NCBI RefSeq assembly: GCF_949987535.1
Contig: NC_080072.1
Coordinates: 53,264,356-53,328,355, forward strand
DNA from: Balaenoptera acutorostrata
Lineage: Eukaryota > Chordata > Mammalia > Artiodactyla > Balaenopteridae
Direction: 5' to 3'
DNA length: 64,000 bases
Of the stretch, positions 1 through 10,527 are shown in pieces (within the stretch, counting starts at the first letter, position 1; each line of letters starts with the position of its first letter). Below the pieces are notes generated by a model that saw only the letters and a list, made by a program, of their open reading frames with translations, was not told where the DNA came from and did no database searches. The position numbers and the translations under genes were made by a program.

Positions 1-462
1 TTCATCAAAAAATCTAGAAACAATAAATGCTGGAGAGGGTGTGGAGAAAAGGGAACCCTCTTGCACTGTTGGTGGGAATGTAAATTGATACAGCCACTAT
101 GGAGAACAGTATGGAGGTTCCTTAAAAAACTAAAAATAGAACTACCAAACAACCCAGCAATCCCACTACTAGGCATATACCCTGAGAAAACCATAATTCA
201 AAAAGAGTCATGTACCACAATGTTCATTGCAGCTCTATTTACAATAACCAGGACATGGAAGCAACCTAAGTGTCCATCAACAGATGAATGGATAAAGAAG
301 ATGTGGCACATATATACAATGGAATATTACTCAGCCATAAAAAGAAACGAAATTGAGTTATTTGTAGTGAGGTTGAGGGACCTAGAGTCTGTCATACAGA
401 GTGAAGTAAGTCAGAAAGAGAAAAACAAATACCGTATGCTAACACATATATATGGAATCTAA
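1..462 (+). CDS. L1 ORF2p C-terminal part (partial, no 5' end)
   Basis: This is the C-terminal end of the L1 reverse transcriptase/endonuclease protein, open from base 1 to the stop at 460-462. The translation contains the cysteine-rich segment near the C-terminus (C-x3-C-x7-H-x4-C pattern in [18 protein letters not shown]), followed by the conserved [11 protein letters not shown] block and the normal end YGI-stop. No frameshift or stop is seen in this 154-codon stretch. In intact L1 this region follows the RT domain and is needed for retrotransposition. As a cellular gene it has no role, because it is a fragment of a transposon. The true start is outside the window. Confidence 0.85.
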   Translation, partial: FIKKSRNNKCWRGCGEKGTLLHCWWECKLIQPLWRTVWRFLKKLKIELPNNPAIPLLGIYPEKTIIQKESCTTMFIAALFTITRTWKQPKCPSTDEWIKKMWHIYTMEYYSAIKRNEIELFVVRLRDLESVIQSEVSQKEKNKYRMLTHIYGI

Positions 463-840
463 AAAAAAAAAAATGGTCATGAAGAACCTAGGGGCAAGAC
501 GGGAATAAAGACGCAGACCTACTAGAGAATGGACTTGAGGATATGGGGAGGGGGAAGGGTAAGCTGGGACAAAGTGAGAGAGTGGCATGGACATATATAC
601 ACTACCAAATGTAAAATAGATAGCTAGTGGGAAGCAGCCGCATAGCACAGGGAGATCAGCTCGGTGCTTTGTGACCACCTAGAGGGGTGGGATAGGGAGG
701 GTGGGAGGTAGAGAGACGCAAGAGGAAAGAGATATGGGGATATATGTATATGTAGAACTGATTCACTTTGTTATAAAGCAGAAACTAACACACCATTGTA
801 AAGCAATTATACTCCAATAAAGATGTTAAAAAAAAAAAAA
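1..840 (+). mobile_element. L1 (LINE-1) 3' end, cut by window edge
   Basis: The sequence is closely similar to the last ~840 bp of the full-length L1 at 19158-25075. It has the ORF2 C-terminus, a G-rich 3' UTR (about 673-706), the terminal caataaagatgtt and an A tail at about 829-840. The left end lies outside the window, so I cannot tell whether it is full length and cannot find its 5' target-site copy. Low divergence from the other copies indicates a young insertion. Confidence 0.93.
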
Positions 841-854
841 GAACCTAGCAGAAA

Positions 855-1060
855 ATGTGCAATAAATGACATAAAATTCACAGAACAACTACAAATGGCC
901 AATAAACATGAAAAAATATTTAACTTCACTAGGGAGATGAAAATTAAAATTAAAAGGTATTTTTCTCTCAACAGACATGCAAAAATTATAGAGAGTAATA
1001 ATATCCAGTGATGACAAGGTATGACAATATTCTCAGGGATAATCAAAAACCTAAAAATAA
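855..1060 (+). repeat. Old L1 ORF2 fragment
   Basis: The stretch around 890-1030 (aaatggccaataaacatg, then a decayed copy of the 'aacttcactaatcatcaggga' segment) is a diverged match to the ORF2 3' region of old mammalian L1s. It has many substitutions and no useful reading frame. Confidence 0.55.
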
Positions 1061-1074
1061 AATGGCCTTCTTGC

Positions 1075-1165
1075 TAATACTAACCCTACCATTCACTCAC
1101 TGTGTGACTCTGAACAAGTCACCTCCCCTCTCTGGGCCTCAATTTTCTCATCAGTTTAAAAAAAA
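1075..1165 (+). repeat. MIR SINE fossil
   Basis: It contains the MIR core pattern 'tgtgtgactctgaacaagtcac', shortened here, followed by the 'ctctgggcctcaattttctcatc' stretch typical of MIR. It ends in an A-rich run at 1158-1170. Confidence 0.75.
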
Positions 1166-2084
1166 AAAAAAGAAGAAGAAAAACTCAAATCATTAAGAGT
1201 ATTTGACTTGCTTATGGCACAAAGGTGTGAAAAGAAAAGCAACACTGGCCATGAAAGAAACCTGTAAACTTTACAGCTCAATACAATCCTGTAGCATTCA
1301 TAAGAAGGAAAATCAGAGTATTCTCAAAAATAACCTGCTTATTGTTGGCTAGACATTCTATGAAATAAACTGCTAATTTTCAAAAAAACTACAGGAAGAG
1401 AGTTAAAAGGAAGAAATCTAGGTTCTGGTTTTACCACATGACTTAAGCCCTCTAACCTCTGTGTTTCAGCTTCTGAAGATCTCTAAGGATTCTATAATTC
1501 TGTGACAAAAAGAGAAATGAAACCCTGTACTAAAACAGTTGGAATTTACACTCGCCAGAGTCTCTTGCCTGAAGAGGTTAAGTAGATCACAGGCCAGCTT
1601 TACACAGATATCTAGTTTACTGGTCCATAAAACATTTTTTTACTGGCCAGCCCTCCTTCTTGGTATATACCAAAGAAATAGCAAAATAACAGCATGATCA
1701 CATCTCCTTAAAGACCTCTGACAATCCCGCCTCGATCTTATATACAAAACACTGACCCAGAAATACACACTACTAGGTTTTGAACCACAACTCAGACTTT
1801 GTACCCCACTTTCTCTATAGAGAGCAACTTGGAACAACAAAATCAGGACTATAGCTTGGGAAGGAAACTCTCAGGGGAAACAACTCCATAGCTCTGTCTG
1901 GAGAAATGACGGTAGGAGAAAGAACACCAGCAGATCAAGTAAAACTGTCCTTAAACGAAATGACAAGAGCTCCCTACTGAAAGAATTAATCAATGAATAT
2001 TTATTAAGCCCTGACCCATCCCACAGGAACTATGCTACCCTCAGGAATCTTTTCCTTCATATCTCCTAAGAACAGTCATAGCCA
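1166..2084. other. Mostly unique sequence with a weak MIR trace
   Basis: No gene is recognised. About 1425-1510 has a decayed MIR-like piece (ccacatgacttaagccctctaacctctgtg). The remainder shows no repeat or coding structure that I can name. Confidence 0.5.
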
Positions 2085-2420
2085 TTTATTTAGCACTTAG
2101 CTTTCACAAATACTATGTGCCAGGCACTCCACTAGACACTTCCATTTAGGTTAGCCAGTTTCTTTCTCAAACCAAACCTATTACTGAGGAATTACTGCCT
2201 CCGTTTTACAGATAAATAAATAGAGGTTCACAGAAATTCACTTACCCAAAATTGTGGATCACTATTATTGTTGTTATTATGTATTACTATTCTCATTTTA
2301 ATGATAAGGAAACTGAGGCTCAGACAGTATAAATAACTATTAAGTTATTAAGTAGCAGAATAGGGTTTTGCCAGGTGGTTCTGCTATTAAAGCCCATACT
2401 AGTTCTACTACATCCCCTTT
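2085..2420 (-). repeat. MIR SINE fossil(s), reverse orientation
   Basis: It carries the reverse MIR pattern: 'actatgtgccaggcact', then 'ttttacagataaataaa', a second 'gataaggaaactgaggct', and a degraded 'tagcagaatagggttt...ctg' end. There may be two overlapping MIR pieces. Confidence 0.7.
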
Positions 2421-3439
2421 CTTGTTTGATACTAAACCACAAAATGAAAGTAAGACTTCAACTCCAATGAGTATGCAGTTAAAAATAAATGACATGTATA
2501 GGCTCCTTCTTCAGCTCCTTCCAAAGTATAAATGTCATCATTTCGGAAAAGCAGTTAAGCAGCAGCATTTACTCCCAGGAAAGTCAAAGGGGAAGGTGAC
2601 TATCCTAAGATTCCCTAGTCTATGGTAGTACAAAAGAAACCAAGGATAGATGACATTGGTCCAAGGGCTTTTCACTTTCATGATGAAATCACACTCCCAC
2701 ATTAGCCAATCGCAGTGGGCATCCCAATGGATAATCACAAAATAACCAGATGAATAATTCGATTAGCAAATCCTGACATCACCAGCCTCTTCCAGTGCTT
2801 TTAATGGAAAGCTTTTCTTGTAACAGTATCTCTCCCAGGCCATTTGCAATATTCTGACCCTTCAAGCAATGAGACAGGCATCAGGGTCCCCAACTCTGCC
2901 TGGCTGATGACCTGAGAAAGGAACAACTGACACTCAACCCTAAATAACTTACTTAAAGGCTTCGTGTGTGCTGACCCAGAAGCAAGAAACACTACCAGCC
3001 TCATAAATTTTGCTTCCCAATAATAATTAAGCGGTCTATCTAGTTTCAGGCCCCAGAAAAGGGAAGAAACCTGGAAGAGCAAGAGAAAAGAAGCTTAATG
3101 TTGCAAGGAATGCATCAGAACTCTTTTGTGAGCTGCTAGTGTGGGATTTAAAAAAAAAAAAAAAGAGGAAGAAGAAGAATACCCTGCTGCCAGATAACAA
3201 CTGCTTCACAAATCAGGTGTCTGAAGCACAGGCTCAAACTGGCTTATTTAAAAGGCCAATTACTAGCAAACACTATGATTGCAGCCTTGCAAGTGCTGCT
3301 ATTTCGTTCTGTTTTTACTTGCTCAGCCCCAAACAGCCAGAAACAGAAATCAATTCCACAGGTTTCTATTGCCGTCAGCTAACAAGAACTCTGTGCTTGC
3401 CCTCGTAAGCTGGGGAAAAGAGAGAGAGTACCTGTTCAA
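2421..3439. other. Unique sequence, no gene seen
   Basis: Short open frames exist on both strands (for example 2368-2628 plus and 2801-3082 minus). They have no recognisable motif, no convincing splice sites and ordinary base composition. An A-rich run lies at 3150-3180. Confidence 0.5.
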
Positions 3440-3520
3440 ATTTTAAAACAGTCAAGCCTGGACTAGCTTTGCCACATACTAGCTGTATAACTTTGGTCAA
3501 GTCCCTCAGCATCAGTTTCT

Positions 3521-3889
3521 TTTTTTTTTTTTTTAATTTATTTATTTATTTATTTATTTATTTATTTTGGGCTGTGTTGGGTCTTCGTTGCTGTGCGCGG
3601 GCTTTCTCTAGTTGTGGCGAGCGGGGGCTACTCTTCATAGTGGTGCACGGGCTTCTCATTGTCGTGGCTTCTCTTGTTGCAGAGCATGGGCTCAAGGTGC
3701 GCAGGCTTCAGTAGTTGTGGCACGTGGGCTCAGTAGTTGTGGCTTGCGAGCTCTAGAGCTAAGGCTCAGTAGTTGTGATGCATGGGCTTAGTTGCTCCAC
3801 GGCATGTGGGATCTTCCTTGGCCAGGGCTTGAACCCATGTCCCTTGCATTGGCAGGCAGATTCTTAACCACTGCGCCACCAGGGAAGCC
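3521..3889 (-). mobile_element. CHR SINE, full-core type
   Basis: Read on the minus strand, it starts with the tRNA-derived head (gcttccctggtggcgcagtgg, A-box region), continues through the 'ggttcaagccctgg' B-box region and long core, and ends in a (TAAA)n/A tail (poly-T and TTTA repeats at 3521-3567 on plus). The target-site duplication cagcatcagtttct flanks it at 3507-3520 and 3890-3903. It splits a MIR. Confidence 0.93.
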
Positions 3890-3920
3890 CAGCATCAGTT
3901 TCTCTCTCTGTATATGAGGA

Positions 3921-4039
3921 TTTTTTTTTTTTTTTGGCCTCACGGCACATGGGATCTTAGTTCCCTGACCAGGGATCAAACCTGCACCCCCTGCAGTGGA
4001 AGCGCAGAGTCTTAACCACTGGACCACCAGGGAAATCCC
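3921..4039 (-). mobile_element. CHR-type SINE, short form
   Basis: A minus-strand head (ggatttccctggtggtccagtgg), B-box area (aggtttgatccctggtcagg) and an A tail (poly-T at 3921-3933) make up about 120 bp. The long core is absent. No clear TSD is left. Confidence 0.85.
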
Positions 4040-4314
4040 TCTGTCTGTAAAATGGGCATAATACAATGGGCTGTAGGGATGAAATGGACTAAATTGTACA
4101 TGACTCTCTTAGTCTCCTTGCCCTTCTGAGGAATACACTTAGGTGCAAAGTACCTAACTTAGATTTCAGATTGTTACCCTTTAGAAAAGGGAATATGTTT
4201 AATTTCATAGAATATACGAATATTAACTGCAGAATGTTTTCACTGTCCTTACTCTAGAATCTAATGCAACTATGCACATGATAGGCCCAAGACAATAGCA
4301 TTCAATAAGGTTTT

Positions 4315-4637
4315 TTTTTTTTAATTTAATTTTATTTATTTATTTATTTTTGACTGTGTTGGGTCTTCGGTTCGTGCGAGGGCTTTCTCTAGTTGCGGCA
4401 AGCGGGGGCCACTCCTCATCGCGGTGCGGGGACCGCTCTTCATCGCGGTGCGCGGGCCTTTCACTATTGCGGCCCCTCCCGTTGCGGGGCACAGGCTCCA
4501 GACGCGCAGGCTCAGTAGTTGTGGCTCACGGGCCCAGCTGCTCCGTGGCATGTGGGATCTTCCCAGACCAGGGCTCGAACCCGTGTCCCCTGCATTAGCA
4601 GGCAGATTCTCAACCACTGCACCACCAGGGAAGCCCC
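4315..4637 (-). mobile_element. CHR SINE, deleted-core type with internal 24-bp duplication
   Basis: It is flanked by the TSD tcaataaggtttt (4302-4314 and 4638-4650). The head and B box read on the minus strand and the tail is poly-T plus TTTA repeats. Inside, the segment ccactcctcatcgcggtgcg is followed at once by a second near copy (4411-4458), a duplication shared with the copy at 37467-37814. Confidence 0.93.
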
Positions 4638-4739
4638 TCAATAAGGTTTTAACTGCTGAGGAGGATGCCTAGCCCCAATCCCTTTCAAGATAATAAGACT
4701 TAAGCCAACCTAGAGGAACACCTAATTTTCCCTATCTTA

Positions 4740-4900
4740 CAGAGACTTTCCTTCATTCAAACAGTATTTACTGAGCAACTCTGAGGTGCCAGGCCCATTC
4801 TGGGTCAATGCAGAGACAAATATGACAACGTTCCAGCCACTACCGAGCTCATGATGCAATGAGGAAGACAAATATCGAAACAGATTATTACAATATAGAA
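4740..4900 (+). repeat. Ancient interspersed repeat (L2-like)
   Basis: The order cattcaaacagtatttactgagc ... ggtgccaggcccattctggg ... gagctcatgatgcaatgagg matches a common decayed mammalian-wide repeat that I associate with L2. The family name is uncertain. Confidence 0.5.
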
Positions 4901-4959
4901 ATTGTTAATTTTTGCCTTACAGCTCCAAACCAGTTCTTCATTGCCCTACTCTGACTGGA

Positions 4960-5475
4960 TTCTGCAGACTACATTTCTCCTTCCCCAGCTGGTTCACATC
5001 AGGTTATGCCAATAGAAGGTACTGGAAGGAGACTACAAGGCTAAGGGAGAAAGAAAGGACTTTTTCCAGTGTTTGGTTTTTCTATAAGGCAGCAAGCAGA
5101 TCAGCCCACAGGGGGACATGGTAGATTTCAAGACAGTGGCTCTCCAGGTTCTGAGGCAAGCGCCCTCTAGGCAGTTTCTTTACCACAGCAATAAGCAGCA
5201 CATTCCTATGAGTGTATTCCATGCACTCTCCTCAGAATCTTGGCCTTGTGGAGCTCTCTTTTCTTAAGCTTGTAAGTTCCTTCCTTGTTTGCTTTTCCCT
5301 CAGCCTTAGGGATAGTAGTCATTTTCTGCAGTCACCACCTCTATTATACCTTAGAGTTCTCTTTTTATCTCTCTTAGTAGTTAACTACTTTTTACCTAGT
5401 TAACAATTCTTTATATTAAATTTTACCTGTTTCAAATTAATGGTGTGACTTCTATCACTTCAACTGGACCCTGAC
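4960..5475 (+). repeat. Probable ancient repeat, class uncertain
   Basis: The end of this stretch (tattaaattttacctgtttc ... tggaccctgactgccat) and the 'cttgtaagttccttccttg' section resemble a widely dispersed mammalian repeat whose 3' part ends in 'accctgactgata'. I recall the pattern but not a secure family name. Confidence 0.35.
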
Positions 5476-5499
5476 TGCCATAAGTAGGATAAATGCTAT

Positions 5500-5625
5500 G
5501 ATACTGCCCATGGAGTCCAGCCTCTGTATTTTACAGATAAGAAAACTGCAGTTTCAAAGATTGAAAGTAATCTGCTCAAGGTCACACACTTGTAGAACTG
5601 AAACTATAACTCCTATATCCTGACT
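5500..5625 (-). repeat. MIR SINE fossil, reverse orientation
   Basis: The string 'ttttacagataagaaaactg ... ctgctcaaggtcacacactt ... cctgactctc' is a reverse MIR. Confidence 0.7.
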
Positions 5626-5629
5626 CTCA

Positions 5630-5735
5630 ATAAATAATAAACATGTATCAAACACTTGATAATAAACATGTATAATAATAATTAATAATTAAACATGTAT
5701 AATAATAATAATTAAACATGTATCAAACACACTTC
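5630..5735. repeat. Local tandem repeat built on aacatgtat + (aat)n
   Basis: The word aaacatgtat occurs four times (starting near 5639, 5667, 5692 and 5713). The copies are separated by AAT runs and by a partly repeated 'caaacactt' segment. It is a small irregular AT-rich minisatellite with no coding potential. Confidence 0.7.
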
Positions 5736-6435
5736 TTCTGTGTCCAGCTTCTATGTTGGCTGTTGAAAACACAAGAGATGAACTATAATAAATCCCTGCT
5801 CTCAGATGGTCCACTATCTAGACGGGAAGACAGACACTAAAAAAAAAGAGAAAGTTCTAGGGAAGGGTGACAAACACCAAGACAAAAAGAAATTACTAGT
5901 TCTTTGAGGCTAGTAAGAGATGCTTCCTAGGTGGTCTCATTTTACCACACTTTACTCTCTAAGCTGAAGGATTCCTGAGTTGAATAGAAGGTTAACTTGA
6001 AAATAAATCTATAACCAAGGCTCAAGAAATGCAAGTAACCAAACAATAAACCTCCACTCTGGGCATAATCAGAAATATCACTAATGGAAAATCCTTCTAG
6101 AATAGGAAGCAACACAGAAACAAATTATGGATGAACACTTGTCGGTACTAACTTAGGAGGGAATTGCATTGGCTTCAAAGGGCAACAGAAGTTTGGAGAA
6201 GAGAGGTAATTATACTAAATAAGCTCTGAAGAAAGGCAAGCAAGAATAGAGAAGAGATGCAGGCTGCTTCAGAGAACACTTGCATATTAGGAAGGATATG
6301 CCTATGGTGAGCAGATGCTGGCACGGCATGATAGAAAGGGACCCTGGAGCCCTAGACCAGAGAAGAGGCCTGGTTTACCTTACTCTCTAGTACTAGCTGA
6401 ATCAAGCTGCCCACTGCTTCCCTCAAAACAAGAAG
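5736..6435. other. Mostly unique sequence, no gene seen
   Basis: 5745-5850 includes a trace of an L2-like repeat (gttggctgttgaaaacacaagagatg...ctctcagatggtccac). The rest shows no recognisable element or coding region. Confidence 0.45.
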
Positions 6436-7175
6436 CTCCTTCATCTTTCTGGGATTTTGCACATACTGTTCCCTCTGCCTACAATGCCCTTCATTTCTTA
6501 TCTATCTAAAGATCTGACCCTTCTTGCAAAGCACAAATCAATCATCATCTTCACTGTAAAGTTTTCTCCAATCATTCCCTGTACCCTTGATCTGGGCAAA
6601 ATGAATCATCCTCTGTTCAGCACTTGTTGTATATCTCTCAATTATAGTACTTTCTTTTGCCTTGGTTGGTTGATTGGTTGGTTGGTTGGTTGGTTGGTTA
6701 TTTATTTATTTATTCATTTATGTATTTATTTATTTATTTATTTATGGCTGTGTTGGGTCTTCGTTTCTGTGCAAGGGCTTTCTCTAGTTGCGGCAAGTGG
6801 GGGCCACTCTTCATCGCGGTGCGTGGGCCTCTCACTCTCGTGGCCTCTCTTGTTGCGGAGCACAGGCTCCAGACGCGCAGGCTCAGTAGTTGTGGCTCAC
6901 GGGCCTAGCTGCTCCACGGCATGTGGGATCCTCCCAGACCAGGGCTCGAACCCGTGTCCCCTGCATTAGCAGGCAGACTCTCAACCACTGTGCCACCAGG
7001 GAAGCCCCTCAATTATAGTACTTTCTTACACTTAATTTCTTACAAATAATGTAATTATTCGTTTGTGTGTCCCTTCCCAACTGGACCATGAGATTCCTAA
7101 GCAAGCTATTTCCCAGTGTCTATTATTGCTCCTAGTAAGCAGGAGCTCAAAAAGGTATACAGAATTATTCTACTG
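6436..7175 (+). repeat. L2 LINE 3' region, split by a SINE
   Basis: L2 landmarks read in order on the plus strand: 'ttttgcacatactgttccctctgcctacaatg', then a decayed middle, then after the SINE 'ccatgagattcctaagcaag' and 'agtaagcaggagctcaaaaag'. The SINE at 6657-7007 is inserted within it. Confidence 0.75.
6657..7007 (-). mobile_element. CHR SINE, deleted-core type, with (TTGG)n/(TTTA)n tail
   Basis: A perfect 20-bp TSD (ctcaattatagtactttctt) lies at 6637-6656 and 7008-7027. On plus, the tail holds about eight GGTT units (6663-6700) and then TTTA repeats. The head is at the 7007 end. The perfect TSD and low divergence imply a recent insertion. Confidence 0.95.
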
Positions 7176-7590
7176 AACTGTGTACACAAACTCAGCCTTC
7201 AATCCCAAGAATGAATGGATCTTAGAGCCTTAACGTTCCCGGATTCATGATGAATCCCTCCTGGAGTCCAGAACATTTAAGCTGTACTAGAAACTCTGTT
7301 ATTTCTAATTGAGAGCTTAAGTATTTCCTTGTGCCAAACTGGCAATGCAACTGTGTATCTTTAGTGCTTCCACTAAAGAAATTAAAGTTTGTTGCAAGTC
7401 CGAACACAACAGTTCTTTATCCTCCTCCTTTACATAAATTGGAAAAATAGACTGAGAACTCTAATCAGCTGAAATCTTCCCAGGGAAGAGGACTTGGCTG
7501 TTCACTAACAGTTCAAACTACTGCCCTCTAATACCCATGTGGCTGGCATATTTTCTCTTTTGGCAGCCCATTCATATTGAGGGAGGAAGT
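7176..7590. other. Unique sequence, no gene seen
   Basis: No named repeat and no convincing coding exon. Confidence 0.5.
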
Positions 7591-7594
7591 ATCA

Positions 7595-7790
7595 TGCACT
7601 GCAATCAGAGAGTAGGATTTCGAGTCAAAGGAAGAGAATGAGTCCTAGCTCTGCCACTCTTTATTTTGCCAAGTGACCTTGGACAAGTCATTTAATCTCA
7701 GTGAGCTTCAATTTCCCTGGGGGCGGAAATAGGAAAAATATTACCTGTCCCACTGGGCTACCATAAGGATCAAATGAGGACTAGTCCTTA
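7595..7790 (+). repeat. MIR SINE fossil
   Basis: Near-complete MIR: 'agctctgccactc ... gtgaccttggacaagtcattta ... tcagtgagcttcaatttccct ... ggatcaaatgagg'. Confidence 0.8.
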
Positions 7791-8307
7791 TTGCACTGAA
7801 CTCTCATCTTAGGAATTAACCTTGTCTTTCTGGAACACACAGAGAACTAGGAAGTAAGTAAAAAAAAGCATCTTCAAAACCAAAATAACTGCCTCTAATT
7901 CTTCATACTTTACTACCAGTAGAGTCCCTGGGGCCTCACTCTTCCTTTAAAAACATATCTAATAAACTCATAATGTGGGAGCACCACAGTTGAAGGCAGG
8001 GTTACTATACTGAAAATAATAGTGTTAAGTGAACTGAACATTGAGGGCCTCCCCACAGCCTTCCCCTGCAGCGCCCCCCGCCCCCCAGCTTCCAGACCAC
8101 TGGCAGCCAGGCCTATAACCTCTAGGAAGGAGACTAGAAGATCCTTCAAGAGAATCTGACCAGCCCTAGTAAAAAGACCTAAAGATACTGACATTGCAGT
8201 TGCCCCACAAATAGCCCAGGCAGATCACCATTATAGTTGAGGTCCATAATCAGTAAGCTCCACCCAAGTACTTAAAATTTCCAATCAGCTTTTTAGTATC
8301 CCATTTT
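7791..8307. other. Unique sequence, no gene seen
   Basis: A C-rich patch lies at 8069-8088. The 93-codon minus-strand open frame (7913-8194) has no motif and no supporting splice signals, so I do not call it a gene. Confidence 0.5.
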
Positions 8308-8322
8308 AAAATACGAACAATC

Positions 8323-8625
8323 GGGCTTCCCTGGTGGCGCAGTGGTTGAGAATCTGCCTGCTAATGCAGGAAACACGGGTTCGAGCCCTGGTCTGGGAAG
8401 ATCCCACATGCCGCGGAGCAACTAGGCCCGTGAGCCACAACTACTGAGCCTGCGCGTCTGGAGCCTGTGCTCCGCAACAAGAGAGGCCACAATAGTGAGA
8501 GGCCCGCGCACCGCGATGAAGAGTGGCCCCCACTTGCCACAACTGGAGAAAGCCATAGCACAAAAACGAAGACCCAACATAGCAATCAATCAATCAATCA
8601 ATAAAGAAATCTTAAAAAAAAAAAA
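8323..8625 (+). mobile_element. CHR SINE, deleted-core type
   Basis: The head at 8323 leads into the B-box region (acgggttcgagccctgg) and deleted core. The tail is (caat)n followed by A15. Perfect TSD aaaatacgaacaatc at 8308-8322 and 8626-8640. Confidence 0.95.
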
Positions 8626-8812
8626 AAAATACGAACAATCAAGAATTACCAGACATCTGGGGAAAGCTCCAGCATGAAAAGCAGAATTCAGATCCTATTT
8701 ATATCAGAAGAAATTTGAGGATGCAAGTGAAAAGTTACTTGAAAGAAAACATAAGTATAATAATTATGCTTATCTTGGCCAAAGTTTACCAATGATTAAA
8801 AAATCAGATCAG

Positions 8813-9985
8813 GAATGGAACAGGACAGAAAGCCCAGAGATAAACCCACACACATATGGTCACCTTATTTTTGATAAAGGAGGCAAGAATATACAATGGA
8901 GAAAAGACAGCCTCTTCAATAAGTCGTGCTGGGAAAACTGGACAGCTACATGTAAAAGAACGAAATCAGAACACTCCCTAACACCATACACAAAAATAAA
9001 CTCAAAATGGATTAAAGACCTAAATGTAAGGCCAGACACTATCAAACTCTTAGAGGAAAACATAGGCAGAACACTCTATGACATAAATCACAGCAAGATC
9101 CTTTTTGACCCACCTCCTAGAGAAATGGAAATAAAAACAAAAATAAACAAATGGGACCTAATGAAACTTAAAAGCTTGTGCACAACAAAGGAAACCATAA
9201 ACAAGAACAAAAGACAACCCTCAGAATGGGAGAAAATATTTGCAAACGAAGCAACTGACAAAGGATTAATCTCTAAAATTTACAAGCAGCTCATACAGCT
9301 CAATATCAAAAAAACAAACAACCCAATCCAAAAATGGGCAGAAGACCTAAACAGACATTTCTCCAAAGAAGATATACAGATTGCCAACAGACACATGAAA
9401 GAATGCTCAACATCATTAATCATTAGAGAAATGCAAATCAAAACTACAATGAGATATCATCTCACACCGGTCAGAATGGCCATCACCAAAAAATCTACAA
9501 ACAATAAATGCTGGAGAGGGTATGGAGAAAAGGGAACCCTCTTGCATTGTTGGTGGGAATGTAAATTGATACAGCCACTATGGAGAATAGTATGGAGGTT
9601 CCTTAAAAAACTAAAAACAGAACTACCATACAACCCAGCAATCCCACTACTAGGCATATACCCCGAGAAAACCATAACTCAAAAAGAGTTATGTACCATA
9701 ATGTTCACTGCAGCTCTATTTACAATAGCCAGGACATGGAAGCAACCTAAGTGTCCATCGACAGATGAATGGATAAAGAAGATGTGGCACATATATACAA
9801 TGGAATATTACTCAGCCATAAAAAGAAATGAAATTGAGTTATTTGTAGTGAGGTGGATGGACCTAGAGACTGTCATACAGAGTGAAGTAAGTCAGAAAGA
9901 GAAAAATAAATACCATATGCTAACACATATATGGAATCTAAAAAAAAAAATGGTTCTGAAGAACCTAGGGGCAGGACAGGAATAA
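8813..9985 (+). pseudogene. L1 ORF2p C-terminal fragment (5'-truncated)
   Basis: The open frame runs from the truncated 5' junction (the nearest ATG, 8792, lies in flanking DNA) through the post-RT part of ORF2p. It includes the blocks [27 protein letters not shown] and [11 protein letters not shown]. Two changes differ from the full-length copy. The second cysteine of the cysteine-rich motif is tyrosine (CWRGY at about 9512-9525). A 4-base loss near the end shifts the frame past the usual YGI stop, adding about 15 residues. It lacks endonuclease and RT domains, so it cannot mobilise itself. Confidence 0.85.
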
Positions 9986-10377
9986 AAATTCAGACATAAA
10001 GAATGGACTTGAGGACACAGGGAGAGGGAAGGGTAAGCTGGGATGAAGTGAGAGAGTGGCATGGACTTATATATACTACCAAATGTAAAATAGATAGTGG
10101 GAAGCAGCCGCATAGCACAGGGGGATCAGCTCTGTGCTTTGTGACCACCTAGAGGGGTGGGATGGGGAGGGTGGGAGGGAGACACAAGAGGGAGGAGATA
10201 TGGGGATATATGTATATGTACAGCTGATTCACTTTCTTATAAAGCAGAAACTAACACACCATTGTACAGCAATTATACTCCAATAAAGATATTAAAAAAA
10301 TAATAAAAATAAAATAAAATAAAAAGGTGGAGCAATCAAAAAAAATAAAATAAAATATACAATAGTCTATTTTTTAA
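8813..10377 (+). mobile_element. L1, 5'-truncated, young, with possible 3' transduction
   Basis: It matches the 3' portion of the full-length L1 (from ORF2 'aatggaacagga' onward). TSD aaaaaatcagatcag at 8798-8812 and 10378-10392. The L1 3' end is at about 10290, followed by an A-rich run, about 50 bp of non-L1 sequence (10326-10375) and a second A run before the TSD. ORF2 remains open for about 390 codons, so the copy is recent. Confidence 0.93.
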
Positions 10378-10392
10378 AAAAAATCAGATCAG

Positions 10393-10514
10393 GGAATTCC
10401 CTGGCAGTCCAGTGGTTAGGACTCTGCACTTCTACTGCAGGGGGCCCGAGTTTGATCCCTGGTCGGGGAACTAAGATCCCGCAAGCTGTGCAGCATGGCC
10501 AAAAAAAAAAAAAA
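10393..10514 (+). mobile_element. CHR-type SINE, short form
   Basis: The head is ggaattccctggcagtccag, the B-box area is 'agtttgatccctggtcgggg', and an A19 tail follows. The duplication aaaatcagatcag lies at about 10380-10392 and 10515-10527. It landed exactly in the 3' TSD of the preceding L1. Confidence 0.9.
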
Positions 10515-10527
10515 AAAATCAGATCAG

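Larger units (their letters stand above)
3440..4072 (+). repeat. MIR fossil interrupted by two SINEs
   Basis: MIR pieces at about 3460-3520, 3890-3920 and 4040-4066 read continuously (cacatactagctgtataac ... cagtttctctctctgtatatg ... ctgtaaaatgggca) once the CHR SINEs at 3521-3889 and 3921-4039 are removed. Confidence 0.75.

Noticed and set aside
2801..3082. 93-codon minus-strand frame as an exon
   Set aside because: No consensus acceptor and donor pair at its limits and no recognisable domain.
8323..8410. A-box/B-box-bearing sequences as tRNA genes
   Set aside because: They are heads of CHR SINEs with long cores, A tails and TSDs; no complete cloverleaf was seen.
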